Of a DNA stretch of 64,000 nucleotides, positions 7,540 through 14,931 are shown in pieces. A model generated the notes under the pieces. That model saw only the letters and a list, made by a program, of their open reading frames with translations. It was not told where the DNA came from and did no database searches. Made by a program: the position numbers and the translations under genes. Source of the stretch: Dyella ginsengisoli LA-4 (GTDB taxonomy: Bacteria; Pseudomonadota; Gammaproteobacteria; Xanthomonadales; Rhodanobacteraceae). Within the stretch, counting starts at the first letter, position 1. The number at the start of each line of letters is the position of its first letter. The DNA lies in contig NZ_AMSF01000036.1 of assembly GCF_000334915.1 (NCBI RefSeq), positions 1 to 64,000 of the forward strand. Direction: 5' to 3'.

Positions 7540-9603
7540 TTACTCGGGCGCCTCGCCATGAAAATGCCGCTTGAACGCCACCTCTCCCGTCACCGGCTCC
7601 CCCAACTCCCGCGCATACCGATGCCCCGCATACACCGCGTGGGCGATCAGCCCCGGTGCGTCGGAGTCGCCGATGTTGCGCACGCTCTGGATGCCGGCGT
7701 CGGTCCAGTCGGCTTCGCGTTCGAGGAGTTGCTGGTAGAGCGCGTCATTCGGCAGGCGGGCGGTGACGGTGAGCACGGCGTCGGCGGACGGCGTTTGCGG
7801 GCGGTCTTCCCAGGCGTGGTCGAGGGTGAGCGTGTCGCCGTCGTAGCGGGCGACGGTGTGGGAGACGATGACTTCGATGCCGAGCTTGGCCAGGCGCTTG
7901 CGGATGTGGCGGTAGTCGAGTGTGTTCTGGCTCCACGGGGCGAGGGTGTCTTCCGGGGTGACGTAGACCACTTCACAGCCGTGGGCGTGCAGGTGTTCGG
8001 CGGCGATGCTGGCGTAGTAGAAGCCGTCGTCGTCTAGCACGGCGACGCGGCCGGCGGGGAGGCGGCCGTCCATCAGGTCGTCCAGCGTGTAGACCTTCGG
8101 GTTGTCGGCGAAGCCGGGAATCGCTGCGCCGTGGCTGCGGCCGTAGCCGTCGCGGCGCCAGTGGCAACCGGTGGCGAGCACCACGTGTTCGGCGCCGAAG
8201 TCGAGCACGTCCTGCGCGCTGAGCGCGGAGTCGAGGTAGACCGACACGTTGCTGAGCTTGTTGATCTGGCCGAGGCGCCAGTCGCGCACGCGCGCCCATT
8301 CGGCCAGCCCGGGCAGGCGCGCTTCGCGGGTGACGCGGCCACCGAGTTCCTTGCGAGCTTCGGCCAGGCTCACCTCGTAGCCGCGTTGGCCCAGCGCGCG
8401 GGCCGCCTCCAGCCCGGCGGGGCCGCCGCCGACCACCAGCACGCGGCCGGGCTTGCTCGCCGGGGCGATGCGCTCGGGGTGCCAGTCCTTGCGCCACTCC
8501 TCGCCCATGGTGGGGTTCTGCGTGCAGCGGATCGGCGAGATGGTCATGTCGCCGGAGACGCAGATGTTGCAGCCGATGCATTCGCGGATGTCGTCCACGC
8601 GGCCCTGTTCCACCTTGGCCGGCAGGAACGGGTCGGCGATGGACGGGCGCGCGGCGCCGATCAGGTCGAGCACGCCGCGCTTGATCTGCGACACCATGGT
8701 GTCCGGCGAGGTGAAGCGGCCCACGCCCACCACCGGCTTGCTGGTGACCTGTTTGACGAAGGCGACAAACGGCTCCTGCGCGCCTTCGGCGGCGAAGCGG
8801 GAGGGCACCGAATCGTTGTACCAGGCAGCCACGTTCACGTCCCACAGGTCGGGCAGCTCGGCGAGCGTCGCCACGATGTCCTTGGCCTCGCTCAGCTCCA
8901 CGCCGCCGCCACCGAGCAGTTCCTCGGTGGCGAAGCGCAGCGCCACGCCGCAGCGGTGGCCGATGGCTTCCTTGGTGTCTTCCAGCACCTCGCGCAGCAG
9001 GCGCATGCGGTTCTCCAGCGAGCCGCCGTAGGCGTCAGTGCGCTGGTTGCGGCGGCGCTGCAGGAAGTGCATCGGCAGCGAGAGATCGTGCGCGGCATAG
9101 ACGTAGACGATGTCCATGCCGGCGCGCATCGCACGCACGGCGGCTTCGCGATGCCAGCGGCGGTACTCGGCGATGTCTCTCAGCGACATCGCGCGTGCCT
9201 GCGAGGGGTAGCCGTATTTGCTGGGCTGGTGCGAGGGGCCGATCAACACCTCGCGCGAGTACAGGTTCGACGCGGTGGGGCCGTTGTGCGACAGCTCCAC
9301 CGCGGCCAGCGCGCCGTGCGCGTGCACCTTGTCGCACATCAGTGCGAGGGCGGGGATGTCGCGGTCGTCCCACAGTCGCGCCTCGACGTAGGGCGTGAGG
9401 TCGCCGCTGGGGTGGATCTCGCACTCCTCGGTGGACACCACCGCCCAGCCGCCCTCGGCCTTCACCTCGCGCATGGCCGCGTGGGCCAGCGGCATGGCGT
9501 GGCCCATGCCGTTGCAGTGGGGAACCTGGAAGAAGCGGTTCTTCGCGGTGACCGGGCCGATCTGTACCGGGGTGAACAGGATGTCGTAGCGGGGGTCGCG
9601 CAT
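7540..9603 (-). CDS. TMADH-family FMN/4Fe-4S oxidoreductase (dimethylglycine/N-methylproline demethylase-like)
   Basis: A 687-residue flavoprotein. It has an N-terminal old-yellow-enzyme barrel (1-330), a 4Fe-4S motif with Cys342, 345, 348 and 360 (C-x2-C-x2-C-x11-C), and a C-terminal nucleotide-binding part beginning VLVVGGGPAGLEAARAL near 390. Length and layout equal trimethylamine dehydrogenase and the DgcA/HpbA demethylases, which oxidatively remove N-methyl groups as formaldehyde. It is last in a same-strand group with a permease, an amidohydrolase and a Rieske oxygenase, so an N-methylated substrate is likely. 2,4-Dienoyl-CoA reductase is an alternative, but the neighbours argue against it. 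Confidence 0.82.
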   Translation of the reverse strand: MRDPRYDILFTPVQIGPVTAKNRFFQVPHCNGMGHAMPLAHAAMREVKAEGGWAVVSTEECEIHPSGDLTPYVEARLWDDRDIPALALMCDKVHAHGALAAVELSHNGPTASNLYSREVLIGPSHQPSKYGYPSQARAMSLRDIAEYRRWHREAAVRAMRAGMDIVYVYAAHDLSLPMHFLQRRRNQRTDAYGGSLENRMRLLREVLEDTKEAIGHRCGVALRFATEELLGGGGVELSEAKDIVATLAELPDLWDVNVAAWYNDSVPSRFAAEGAQEPFVAFVKQVTSKPVVGVGRFTSPDTMVSQIKRGVLDLIGAARPSIADPFLPAKVEQGRVDDIRECIGCNICVSGDMTISPIRCTQNPTMGEEWRKDWHPERIAPASKPGRVLVVGGGPAGLEAARALGQRGYEVSLAEARKELGGRVTREARLPGLAEWARVRDWRLGQINKLSNVSVYLDSALSAQDVLDFGAEHVVLATGCHWRRDGYGRSHGAAIPGFADNPKVYTLDDLMDGRLPAGRVAVLDDDGFYYASIAAEHLHAHGCEVVYVTPEDTLAPWSQNTLDYRHIRKRLAKLGIEVIVSHTVARYDGDTLTLDHAWEDRPQTPSADAVLTVTARLPNDALYQQLLEREADWTDAGIQSVRNIGDSDAPGLIAHAVYAGHRYARELGEPVTGEVAFKRHFHGEAPE

Positions 9604-9625
9604 GGCTACCTCGAATCAACCCACC

Positions 9626-9702
9626 GTCATCCCAGCGAATGCTGGGATCCAGTGACTTTTTGAAGAACGAAGGCGCTGGACCCCAGCGTTCGCTGGGGTG
9701 AC
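9626..9702. repeat. Inverted repeat between oxidoreductase and permease genes
   Basis: Two 27-base arms (9626-9652 and 9676-9702) match inversely except for three bases. Each arm is itself a palindrome built on CCCAGCGAAnGCTGGG. This ATCCCAGC..GCTGGGAT repeat type is widespread between genes in Proteobacteria. It could also act as a transcript 3' end stabiliser or attenuator between the permease and the flavoprotein. Confidence 0.8.
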
Positions 9703-9716
9703 GGGAAGGTGGGAGT

Positions 9717-11027
9717 TCATGGCGTAGGCACCTTGACCGCCTGCGGCTTGCGGCGCAGGCGCATGAAGGCGTACAGCGGCAGGCCGACGGCGATCAGGCC
9801 CAGGCCGAGCACCAGCGGCTGATGGCCGATGCCGATGAAGGCGAACACCACGAACAGCACGCCGAGCACGGCCGGGACCAGCGCCGCACCGCGCACCGCG
9901 CCGCGCCGCCACAGCACGATCAGCGCCAGCGAGCAGCACAGGTACAGCGGCAGGTTGGCGGCGGTGACCACGCGGGTGATGAAGGTGAACGCGGCCACCA
10001 GCGACTTGCTGTAGCTCATCCACACCATCACCGAGCCCAGCAGGCCGGTGACCACCAGCGCCACCGCGGGCGCGCCGCGGCGGTTGTCGCGCGAGAACAC
10101 CGACGGCAGCACGCCGTTGTTGGCCATGGTGCGGGTGAGCTCGCCCACCAGCAGGGTCCAGCCGTTGAGTGCGCCCAGTCCGCTGACCACCACGAACAGC
10201 GACAGCCAGCGGCCGAAGCCGGCACCGCCGAAGCGGTCCATCAGCAGCGCGAACGGCGCACCGGCATTGCCCAGCTCCTGCTGCGGGATCAGCAGCAGCG
10301 GCACGGTGGAGACGATGATGTAGATCACCGCGGTGAGCACGGTGCCGGCCATGGTGGCGCGCGGGATGGTGCGACCGGGGTTGTCCACGCGGCCGGCGGG
10401 CACGCTGGCCGCCTCGATGCCGAGCATGGCGAACAGCGCGATGGTGCCGGCGGCCATGGTGTCCTTCAGGCTCACCGGGGTGGCCGGCAGATGCGCGGTG
10501 TAGCTGCCGGGCGAATGCAGCAGCACCCAGGCGCCGAGCAGCGCGATGGCGGCCATCGGCAGCAGCTTCAGCGCGGTGGTGACGATCTGCACGCCGCCAC
10601 CGGCGCGCACGCCCATCAGGTTGATGCCGACGAACACCCACAGCAGGCCCAGCGCGAACACCGCCGGGTGGATCGCCTGCAGCGCCGGGAACACCACCGT
10701 GATGTAGCCCACCGCGCCGGTGGCCAGCGCCGCGTTGGTGAGCCACAGCGAAACCCAGTACGCCCACAGCGCCATGTACGCCGGCAGGTCGCCCAGGGTG
10801 CGGCGGATGTAGCCGTAGGGACCGTCGGCGTCGGGCAGCAGGTGCGCCAGGTGCGAGAACACGCGGGCCAGCGCAAGGCAGCCGAGCAGGGTGGCGGTCC
10901 AGCCGATCAGCGCGTTGAAGCCGTAGGGCGCAAGCGAGGCGGGCAGCAGGAAGATGCCCATGCCGATCACGTTGCCCACCACCAGCGCGGTGCAGGTCCA
11001 GAAGCCGATCTTGGTGCCGTGGGTCAT
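9717..11027 (-). CDS. APC-superfamily amino acid permease
   Basis: A 436-residue polytopic membrane protein with about 12 helices. The start MTHGTKIGFWTCTALVVGNV and the motif GNVIGMGIFLLPASLAPYG mark the helix 1 signature GxGI of the APC family, in the branch containing AdiC/PotE-type transporters. Substrate is probably an amino acid, amine or related compound; exchange versus proton symport cannot be told. It lies between the flavoprotein gene and the amidohydrolase gene on the same strand, separated from both by repeat-bearing spacers. Confidence 0.88.
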   Translation of the reverse strand: MTHGTKIGFWTCTALVVGNVIGMGIFLLPASLAPYGFNALIGWTATLLGCLALARVFSHLAHLLPDADGPYGYIRRTLGDLPAYMALWAYWVSLWLTNAALATGAVGYITVVFPALQAIHPAVFALGLLWVFVGINLMGVRAGGGVQIVTTALKLLPMAAIALLGAWVLLHSPGSYTAHLPATPVSLKDTMAAGTIALFAMLGIEAASVPAGRVDNPGRTIPRATMAGTVLTAVIYIIVSTVPLLLIPQQELGNAGAPFALLMDRFGGAGFGRWLSLFVVVSGLGALNGWTLLVGELTRTMANNGVLPSVFSRDNRRGAPAVALVVTGLLGSVMVWMSYSKSLVAAFTFITRVVTAANLPLYLCCSLALIVLWRRGAVRGAALVPAVLGVLFVVFAFIGIGHQPLVLGLGLIAVGLPLYAFMRLRRKPQAVKVPTP

Positions 11028-11085
11028 GGGGTGCGCTCGTGGTGGTGCGAGGGTTGGGTGTTCATGTGATGCGTGTGATTCCTCA

Positions 11086-11226
11086 GCGTCATCCCGGCGG
11101 CTCTCAACAGCCGAACGGCTGGTCAAGCCGGAGGCGCTTTATCAACAGCCGCATGGCTGGTCATCCAGCGTCTTTGCACTTCCACAGCTTGAAGTCACTG
11201 GATCCCGGCTTTCGCCGGGATGACGG
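11086..11226. repeat. Mosaic inverted-repeat element
   Basis: The outer ends GTCATCCCGG and CCGGGATGAC face each other. Inside are two tandem copies of a CAACAGCCGnnnGGCTGGTCA module (about 11103-11125 and 11142-11168). The second copy is 26/27 identical to a site at 56176-56202 on the opposite strand. No gene is seen in 11028-11293. Confidence 0.75.
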
Positions 11227-11293
11227 AGAGGAGACATGTGTCTTCCTCGTAGAAGCAGGCGATCCGTACAAAGAAACCTTCACGACACGCCCC

Positions 11294-12637
11294 TCACTCC
11301 AGCGCCACCGGCTGCCCGGCCTTGATCACGCCGCGGATCTGCCGCAGGCAATCGACGTCATGCAGCGGGTCGCAGCCGACGGCGACCAGGTCGGCGGCCT
11401 TGCCGGGGGCGATCGAGCCGAGTTCCTTTTCCTTGCCGAGCAGGCGGGCGGCGTCGATGGTGGCCGAGCGGATCGCCTGCAGCGGCGTCATGCCCCAGCG
11501 CACCATGTAGGCGAACTGGCGCGCGTTCTGGCCGTGCGGGTAGACGCCGGCATCGGTGCCGAAGGCGAGGTGCACGCCAGCCTTCACCGCCTTGCGGAAG
11601 CCTTCGCGCTGGGCCAGCGTGGTTTCCTCGTTCTTGCGCAGGATCTCCGGCGACCAGTGGTCGCGGGTGCCGATTTCCTCGATGTAGTCGCCGTCGTAGA
11701 TGTCGGCGACCAGCCAGGTGCCGTGCTTGACCAGCAGCGCGATGCCCTCGTCGTCGATCAGCGAGCCGTGCTCGATCGAGCGCACGCCGGCGCGGATCGC
11801 GCGCTTGATGCCCTCGGCGCCGTGCGCGTGGGCGGCGACGAACTTGCCGCGCCTGGCTGCCTCGACCACGGCGGCATGGATCTCCGCCTCGGTGAATTCC
11901 GGCTTGCCCGGCTCGGTGCCGTTGGCCAGCACGGCGCCGGTGGCGATCACCTTGATCAGGTCGGCACCGTGGTCGAGGATCTTGTCGACGTTGTGGCGCA
12001 CCTGGTCCACGCCCCTGGACACGCCCTGCCGGAACTCCGGCGGCACCACGGTGCCGGGCGGCAGGCCGGTAATCTCGCCGCCGCCGCCGGGCGCGGTGAT
12101 GTAGGCGCCGGCAACGAACATGCGCGGGCCGGGAATCTCGCCGGCGTTGATCGCGTCGCGCAGGGCGATGTCGGCGAAGCCGCGGTACACGCCGACGTCG
12201 CGCACGGTGGTGAAGCCGGCCTGCAGCGTCTTGCGCGCGTTCATCGCGCCGATGAACGCCTGTTGCGCGGGGCTGATCTTCAGCGGCGCAGCGATGTCGG
12301 CGGTTTCCGCCTCCTCGGAGATGTGCGTGTGCATGTCCATCAGGCCGGGGACCACGGTCCAGGCCGTCCAGTCGAGCACGCGCGCACCCTTCGCTGCATC
12401 GGCGGACCACGGCTGCACCGAGACCACCTTGCCGTCGGCGAGCGTCACCGCCTGGTCGGTGAGCATCCTGCCGCTGTCGACGTCGAGCAGGTGGCCGGCA
12501 TGCACCACGGTGCGCTCGGCGGCCTGGGAGTATGCAGCGTGGGCCGGTGCGGCGAGGGCCGCGGCGAGTGCAAGCAGCAGGGTAGGCAGGGCAGGCAGGG
12601 CAGGCAGGGCAGGCAGGGCAGGCAGGGCAGATTTCAT
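11294..12637 (-). CDS. Exported amidohydrolase-family dipeptidase (Xaa-Pro / Xaa-Arg type)
   Basis: A 447-residue metal hydrolase. It has a signal peptide with an ALP triplet repeat (residues 4-18), then HTH at 103-105, a Lys in LIKVIATGAV, and His in AAHAHGAEG and SIEHGSLID, followed by FGTDAGVYPHG. These are all ligands of the binuclear amidohydrolase site. The sequence resembles the Sgx9260/Cc2672 group, which cleaves carboxyl-terminal residues from dipeptides. Its ATG overlaps the stop of the Rieske gene (ATGA, 12634-12637), so the two are translationally coupled. Imidazolonepropionase-like activity is the other option. Confidence 0.82.
   Translation of the reverse strand: MKSALPALPALPALPALPTLLLALAAALAAPAHAAYSQAAERTVVHAGHLLDVDSGRMLTDQAVTLADGKVVSVQPWSADAAKGARVLDWTAWTVVPGLMDMHTHISEEAETADIAAPLKISPAQQAFIGAMNARKTLQAGFTTVRDVGVYRGFADIALRDAINAGEIPGPRMFVAGAYITAPGGGGEITGLPPGTVVPPEFRQGVSRGVDQVRHNVDKILDHGADLIKVIATGAVLANGTEPGKPEFTEAEIHAAVVEAARRGKFVAAHAHGAEGIKRAIRAGVRSIEHGSLIDDEGIALLVKHGTWLVADIYDGDYIEEIGTRDHWSPEILRKNEETTLAQREGFRKAVKAGVHLAFGTDAGVYPHGQNARQFAYMVRWGMTPLQAIRSATIDAARLLGKEKELGSIAPGKAADLVAVGCDPLHDVDCLRQIRGVIKAGQPVALE
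12584..12628. repeat. Five perfect 9-base tandem repeats in a signal peptide
   Basis: The unit AGGCAGGGC occurs five times without a mismatch (12584-12628). On the coding (minus) strand it reads as repeated Ala-Leu-Pro within the signal peptide of the amidohydrolase. Because the unit is a multiple of three, copy-number change would lengthen or shorten the signal peptide without a frameshift. Confidence 0.95.
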
Positions 12638-13701
12638 GCGTGCTCTCCCGCGGCGGCGTAGGCCGCGCGCAGCTGGTTGTGGAAATGCCAGACGCCGCTT
12701 TCGCGCTTCGGGCACAGCCGGCCGGCTTCGTAGGTGCCGGAGGTCAGGCCGCGCTGCACGGCGACGCAGATGTCGATGTCTTCCTGCTGCACCTCGTCGC
12801 TGAATTCCTGGTCGGCGGCGATGCGCGCCTGCGCGGCGTCGTCCTGCGCGTAGTAGTAGTCGAACTCCACCCGGCAGCGGTCCGGTCCCAGCGGCACGAT
12901 GCGGTTGGTCTGCATGCGGCCGGGCATGATGTTGAGCATCACGTTGGGATAGACGAAGTAGTAGAACGCCTCGCCGTCGCCGTAGATCGCGGTGCTGTTG
13001 CGTAGCGGCGAGGACTGCAGCGAATACCAGTCGAACAGCTCGGTGTCGTAGGCGCGGTAGTCCAGTACCTTCGACAGGCCCGGGTGCACGTGGGGCAGGT
13101 GGTAGCCCTCGAGGAAGTTGTCGACGTAGACCTTCCAGTTGCAGTCGATCTCGTAGCTGTCGCGGCGCAGGTAGCGCATGGCCGAAAGATCGATCGGCGC
13201 GATGCGTTCGGCGATGCCGCCGTAGACCCCGCCGAACGGCGGCACGGCCTCGTCCAGCGCCACGAACACCAGGCCCTGCCATTCGTGCACGCGGATCGGC
13301 GGCAGGCGGATGTCGGACACGTCGAAGTCGGCCGCGCCCTGCATCTCCGGCGCGCTGCGCAGCTGGCCTTCCAGCGTGTAGGTCCAGCCGTGGTACTTGC
13401 AGTGCAGGGCACGCGCGCCCTTGCCGTTGCACAGCGCCAGCGGGCCGGCGCGGTGGCGGCAGACGTTGACGAAGCCGCGCAGCACGCCGTCCTGCCCGCG
13501 CACCACGATCACCGGCACGTGGCCGACCTGTTCCACCACGTGGTCGCCCGGCTCGGCGAGCTGGCCCTGGTGCGCCACCAGCTGCCAGCTGCGTGCGAAT
13601 ACCGCACGGTGTTCCATCGCCAGCATCGCCTCGCCGACGTAGTAGCGGGCGGGCAGGGCGGTGGCGTGGTCGAGGCCGGGGTGGGAGGTTTCAGCTTGCA
13701 T
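12634..13701 (-). CDS. Rieske non-heme iron oxygenase, alpha subunit
   Basis: A 355-residue oxygenase. The Rieske centre is Cys81-x-His83 and Cys101-x2-His104. The mononuclear iron site lies in DNFLEGYHLPHVH (Asp194, His201, His206). It is of the choline monooxygenase / GbcA / stachydrine demethylase type, whose members hydroxylate N-methyl groups, but it is shorter than the usual 400-430 residues. No ferredoxin reductase gene is adjacent. The start MQAETSHPGLDH at 13701 is chosen because upstream sequence overlaps the divergent gene's promoter region. The stop overlaps the next gene. Confidence 0.85.
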   Translation of the reverse strand: MQAETSHPGLDHATALPARYYVGEAMLAMEHRAVFARSWQLVAHQGQLAEPGDHVVEQVGHVPVIVVRGQDGVLRGFVNVCRHRAGPLALCNGKGARALHCKYHGWTYTLEGQLRSAPEMQGAADFDVSDIRLPPIRVHEWQGLVFVALDEAVPPFGGVYGGIAERIAPIDLSAMRYLRRDSYEIDCNWKVYVDNFLEGYHLPHVHPGLSKVLDYRAYDTELFDWYSLQSSPLRNSTAIYGDGEAFYYFVYPNVMLNIMPGRMQTNRIVPLGPDRCRVEFDYYYAQDDAAQARIAADQEFSDEVQQEDIDICVAVQRGLTSGTYEAGRLCPKRESGVWHFHNQLRAAYAAAGEHA

Positions 13702-13762
13702 GCAGTGCTCCGCGATCGGAATAGACTGGCGCGACGACGACGGTCGCTTCGGGGGAGGCCTC

Positions 13763-14920
13763 ATGTTCCGTTTCAAGCTGACGCTGGCGCTGTGTGCGCT
13801 GGCCGGACTGGCACAGGCGGCCGGTCCCCGCGCACGCGACCTGGGCATTCCGTTCGACGGCACCCCCGGGCCGCTCAATGCCATCACCGATGTCGCCGGC
13901 GTCACCGTGGGCCAGGTCACCTTGATCCGCGACCTCCCCGACGGTCACAAGGTGCGCACTGGCGTGACAGCGATCCTGCCACGCGGCAGGGCCAGCTACG
14001 AGATCCCCGCGTTCGGCGGCTGGTTCGCGCTCAACGGCAATGGCGAAATGACGGGCACCACCTGGCTGGAGGAGTCCGGCCAGTTGGAGGGGCCGGTGAT
14101 GCTCACCAACACCCACAGCGTGGGCGTGGTGCGCGACGCGGTGATTGCCGAGCGCGTGCATGCCGGCGGCGCGGACGCCTCGGGCTACTGGTGGTCGCTG
14201 CCGGTGGTGGCCGAGACCTGGGACGGCGAGCTCAACGACATCAACGGGTTCCACGTGCACGCCGCGGACGCCGCGCAGGCACTGCATGAAGCGAAGGGCG
14301 GGCCGGTCGCCGAGGGCAACGTCGGCGGCGGCACCGGCATGATCTGCCACGAGTTCAAATGCGGCATCGGCACCGCCTCGCGGCGCGTGCACATCGGCGA
14401 GCGCGACTACACCCTGGGCGTGCTGGTGCAGGCCAACTACGGGCTGCGCGACAGCCTGCGCATCGCCGGCGTGCCGGTGGGCCAGTACCTGCGCGAGGAC
14501 CGCCTGTACAGCGCGACCAACCCGGCGGCGGTGGACACCGGCTCGATCATCATCGTGGTGGCGACCGACGCGCCGCTGCTGCCGCACCAGCTGAAGCGCA
14601 TCGCCCGGCGCGCCGGCATGGGGCTGGCGCGGATGGGCAGCTACTCCGGCAACGGCTCGGGCGACATCTTCGTGGCGTTCTCCACCGCCAACGCCGATGC
14701 GCTGCACGACCGGCCGCTGCAGCAGGCCAGCTTCATCGGCAACGACCACATCGATCCGCTGTTCGAGGCCACCGCGCAGGCGGCCGAGGAAGCCATCGTC
14801 AACGCGATGATCGCGGCGAAGGACATGTGCGGCGAGGGCGGTCACTGTGCCAAGGCGATCCCCCATGCGGAGCTGGTCGCGCTGCTCAAGCGCTTCGGTC
14901 GCTACCAGCCGCCGCACTGA
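13763..14920 (+). CDS. P1-family DmpA/BapA-type aminopeptidase, exported
   Basis: A 385-residue N-terminal-nucleophile peptidase with a signal peptide (MFRFKLTLALCALAGLAQAA) and a GGGGGAGG ribosome site. Conserved blocks include NAITDVAGVTVG, EGNVGGGTGM and VLVQANYGLRD. The predicted self-cleavage site is Gly260-Ser261 in DTGSIIIVVATDAPL, with Ser261 becoming the nucleophile of the small subunit. Family members are L-aminopeptidase/D-Ala-amidases (DmpA) or beta-peptidyl aminopeptidases (BapA) that release N-terminal beta-amino acids, including beta-Ala. It is transcribed away from the Rieske operon across only 61 bases. Confidence 0.88.
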   Translation: MFRFKLTLALCALAGLAQAAGPRARDLGIPFDGTPGPLNAITDVAGVTVGQVTLIRDLPDGHKVRTGVTAILPRGRASYEIPAFGGWFALNGNGEMTGTTWLEESGQLEGPVMLTNTHSVGVVRDAVIAERVHAGGADASGYWWSLPVVAETWDGELNDINGFHVHAADAAQALHEAKGGPVAEGNVGGGTGMICHEFKCGIGTASRRVHIGERDYTLGVLVQANYGLRDSLRIAGVPVGQYLREDRLYSATNPAAVDTGSIIIVVATDAPLLPHQLKRIARRAGMGLARMGSYSGNGSGDIFVAFSTANADALHDRPLQQASFIGNDHIDPLFEATAQAAEEAIVNAMIAAKDMCGEGGHCAKAIPHAELVALLKRFGRYQPPH

Positions 14921-14931
14921 GGGAGCCCGGT

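Noticed and set aside
8131-9663. A 510-codon plus-strand frame opposite the TMADH-family gene
   Set aside because: Shadow of the real gene on the other strand; composition is Ala/His/Arg/Gly with no recognisable motif.
12584-12628. Could the tandem repeats be a CRISPR remnant?
   Set aside because: Units are 9 bases with no spacers and lie inside a coding signal peptide.
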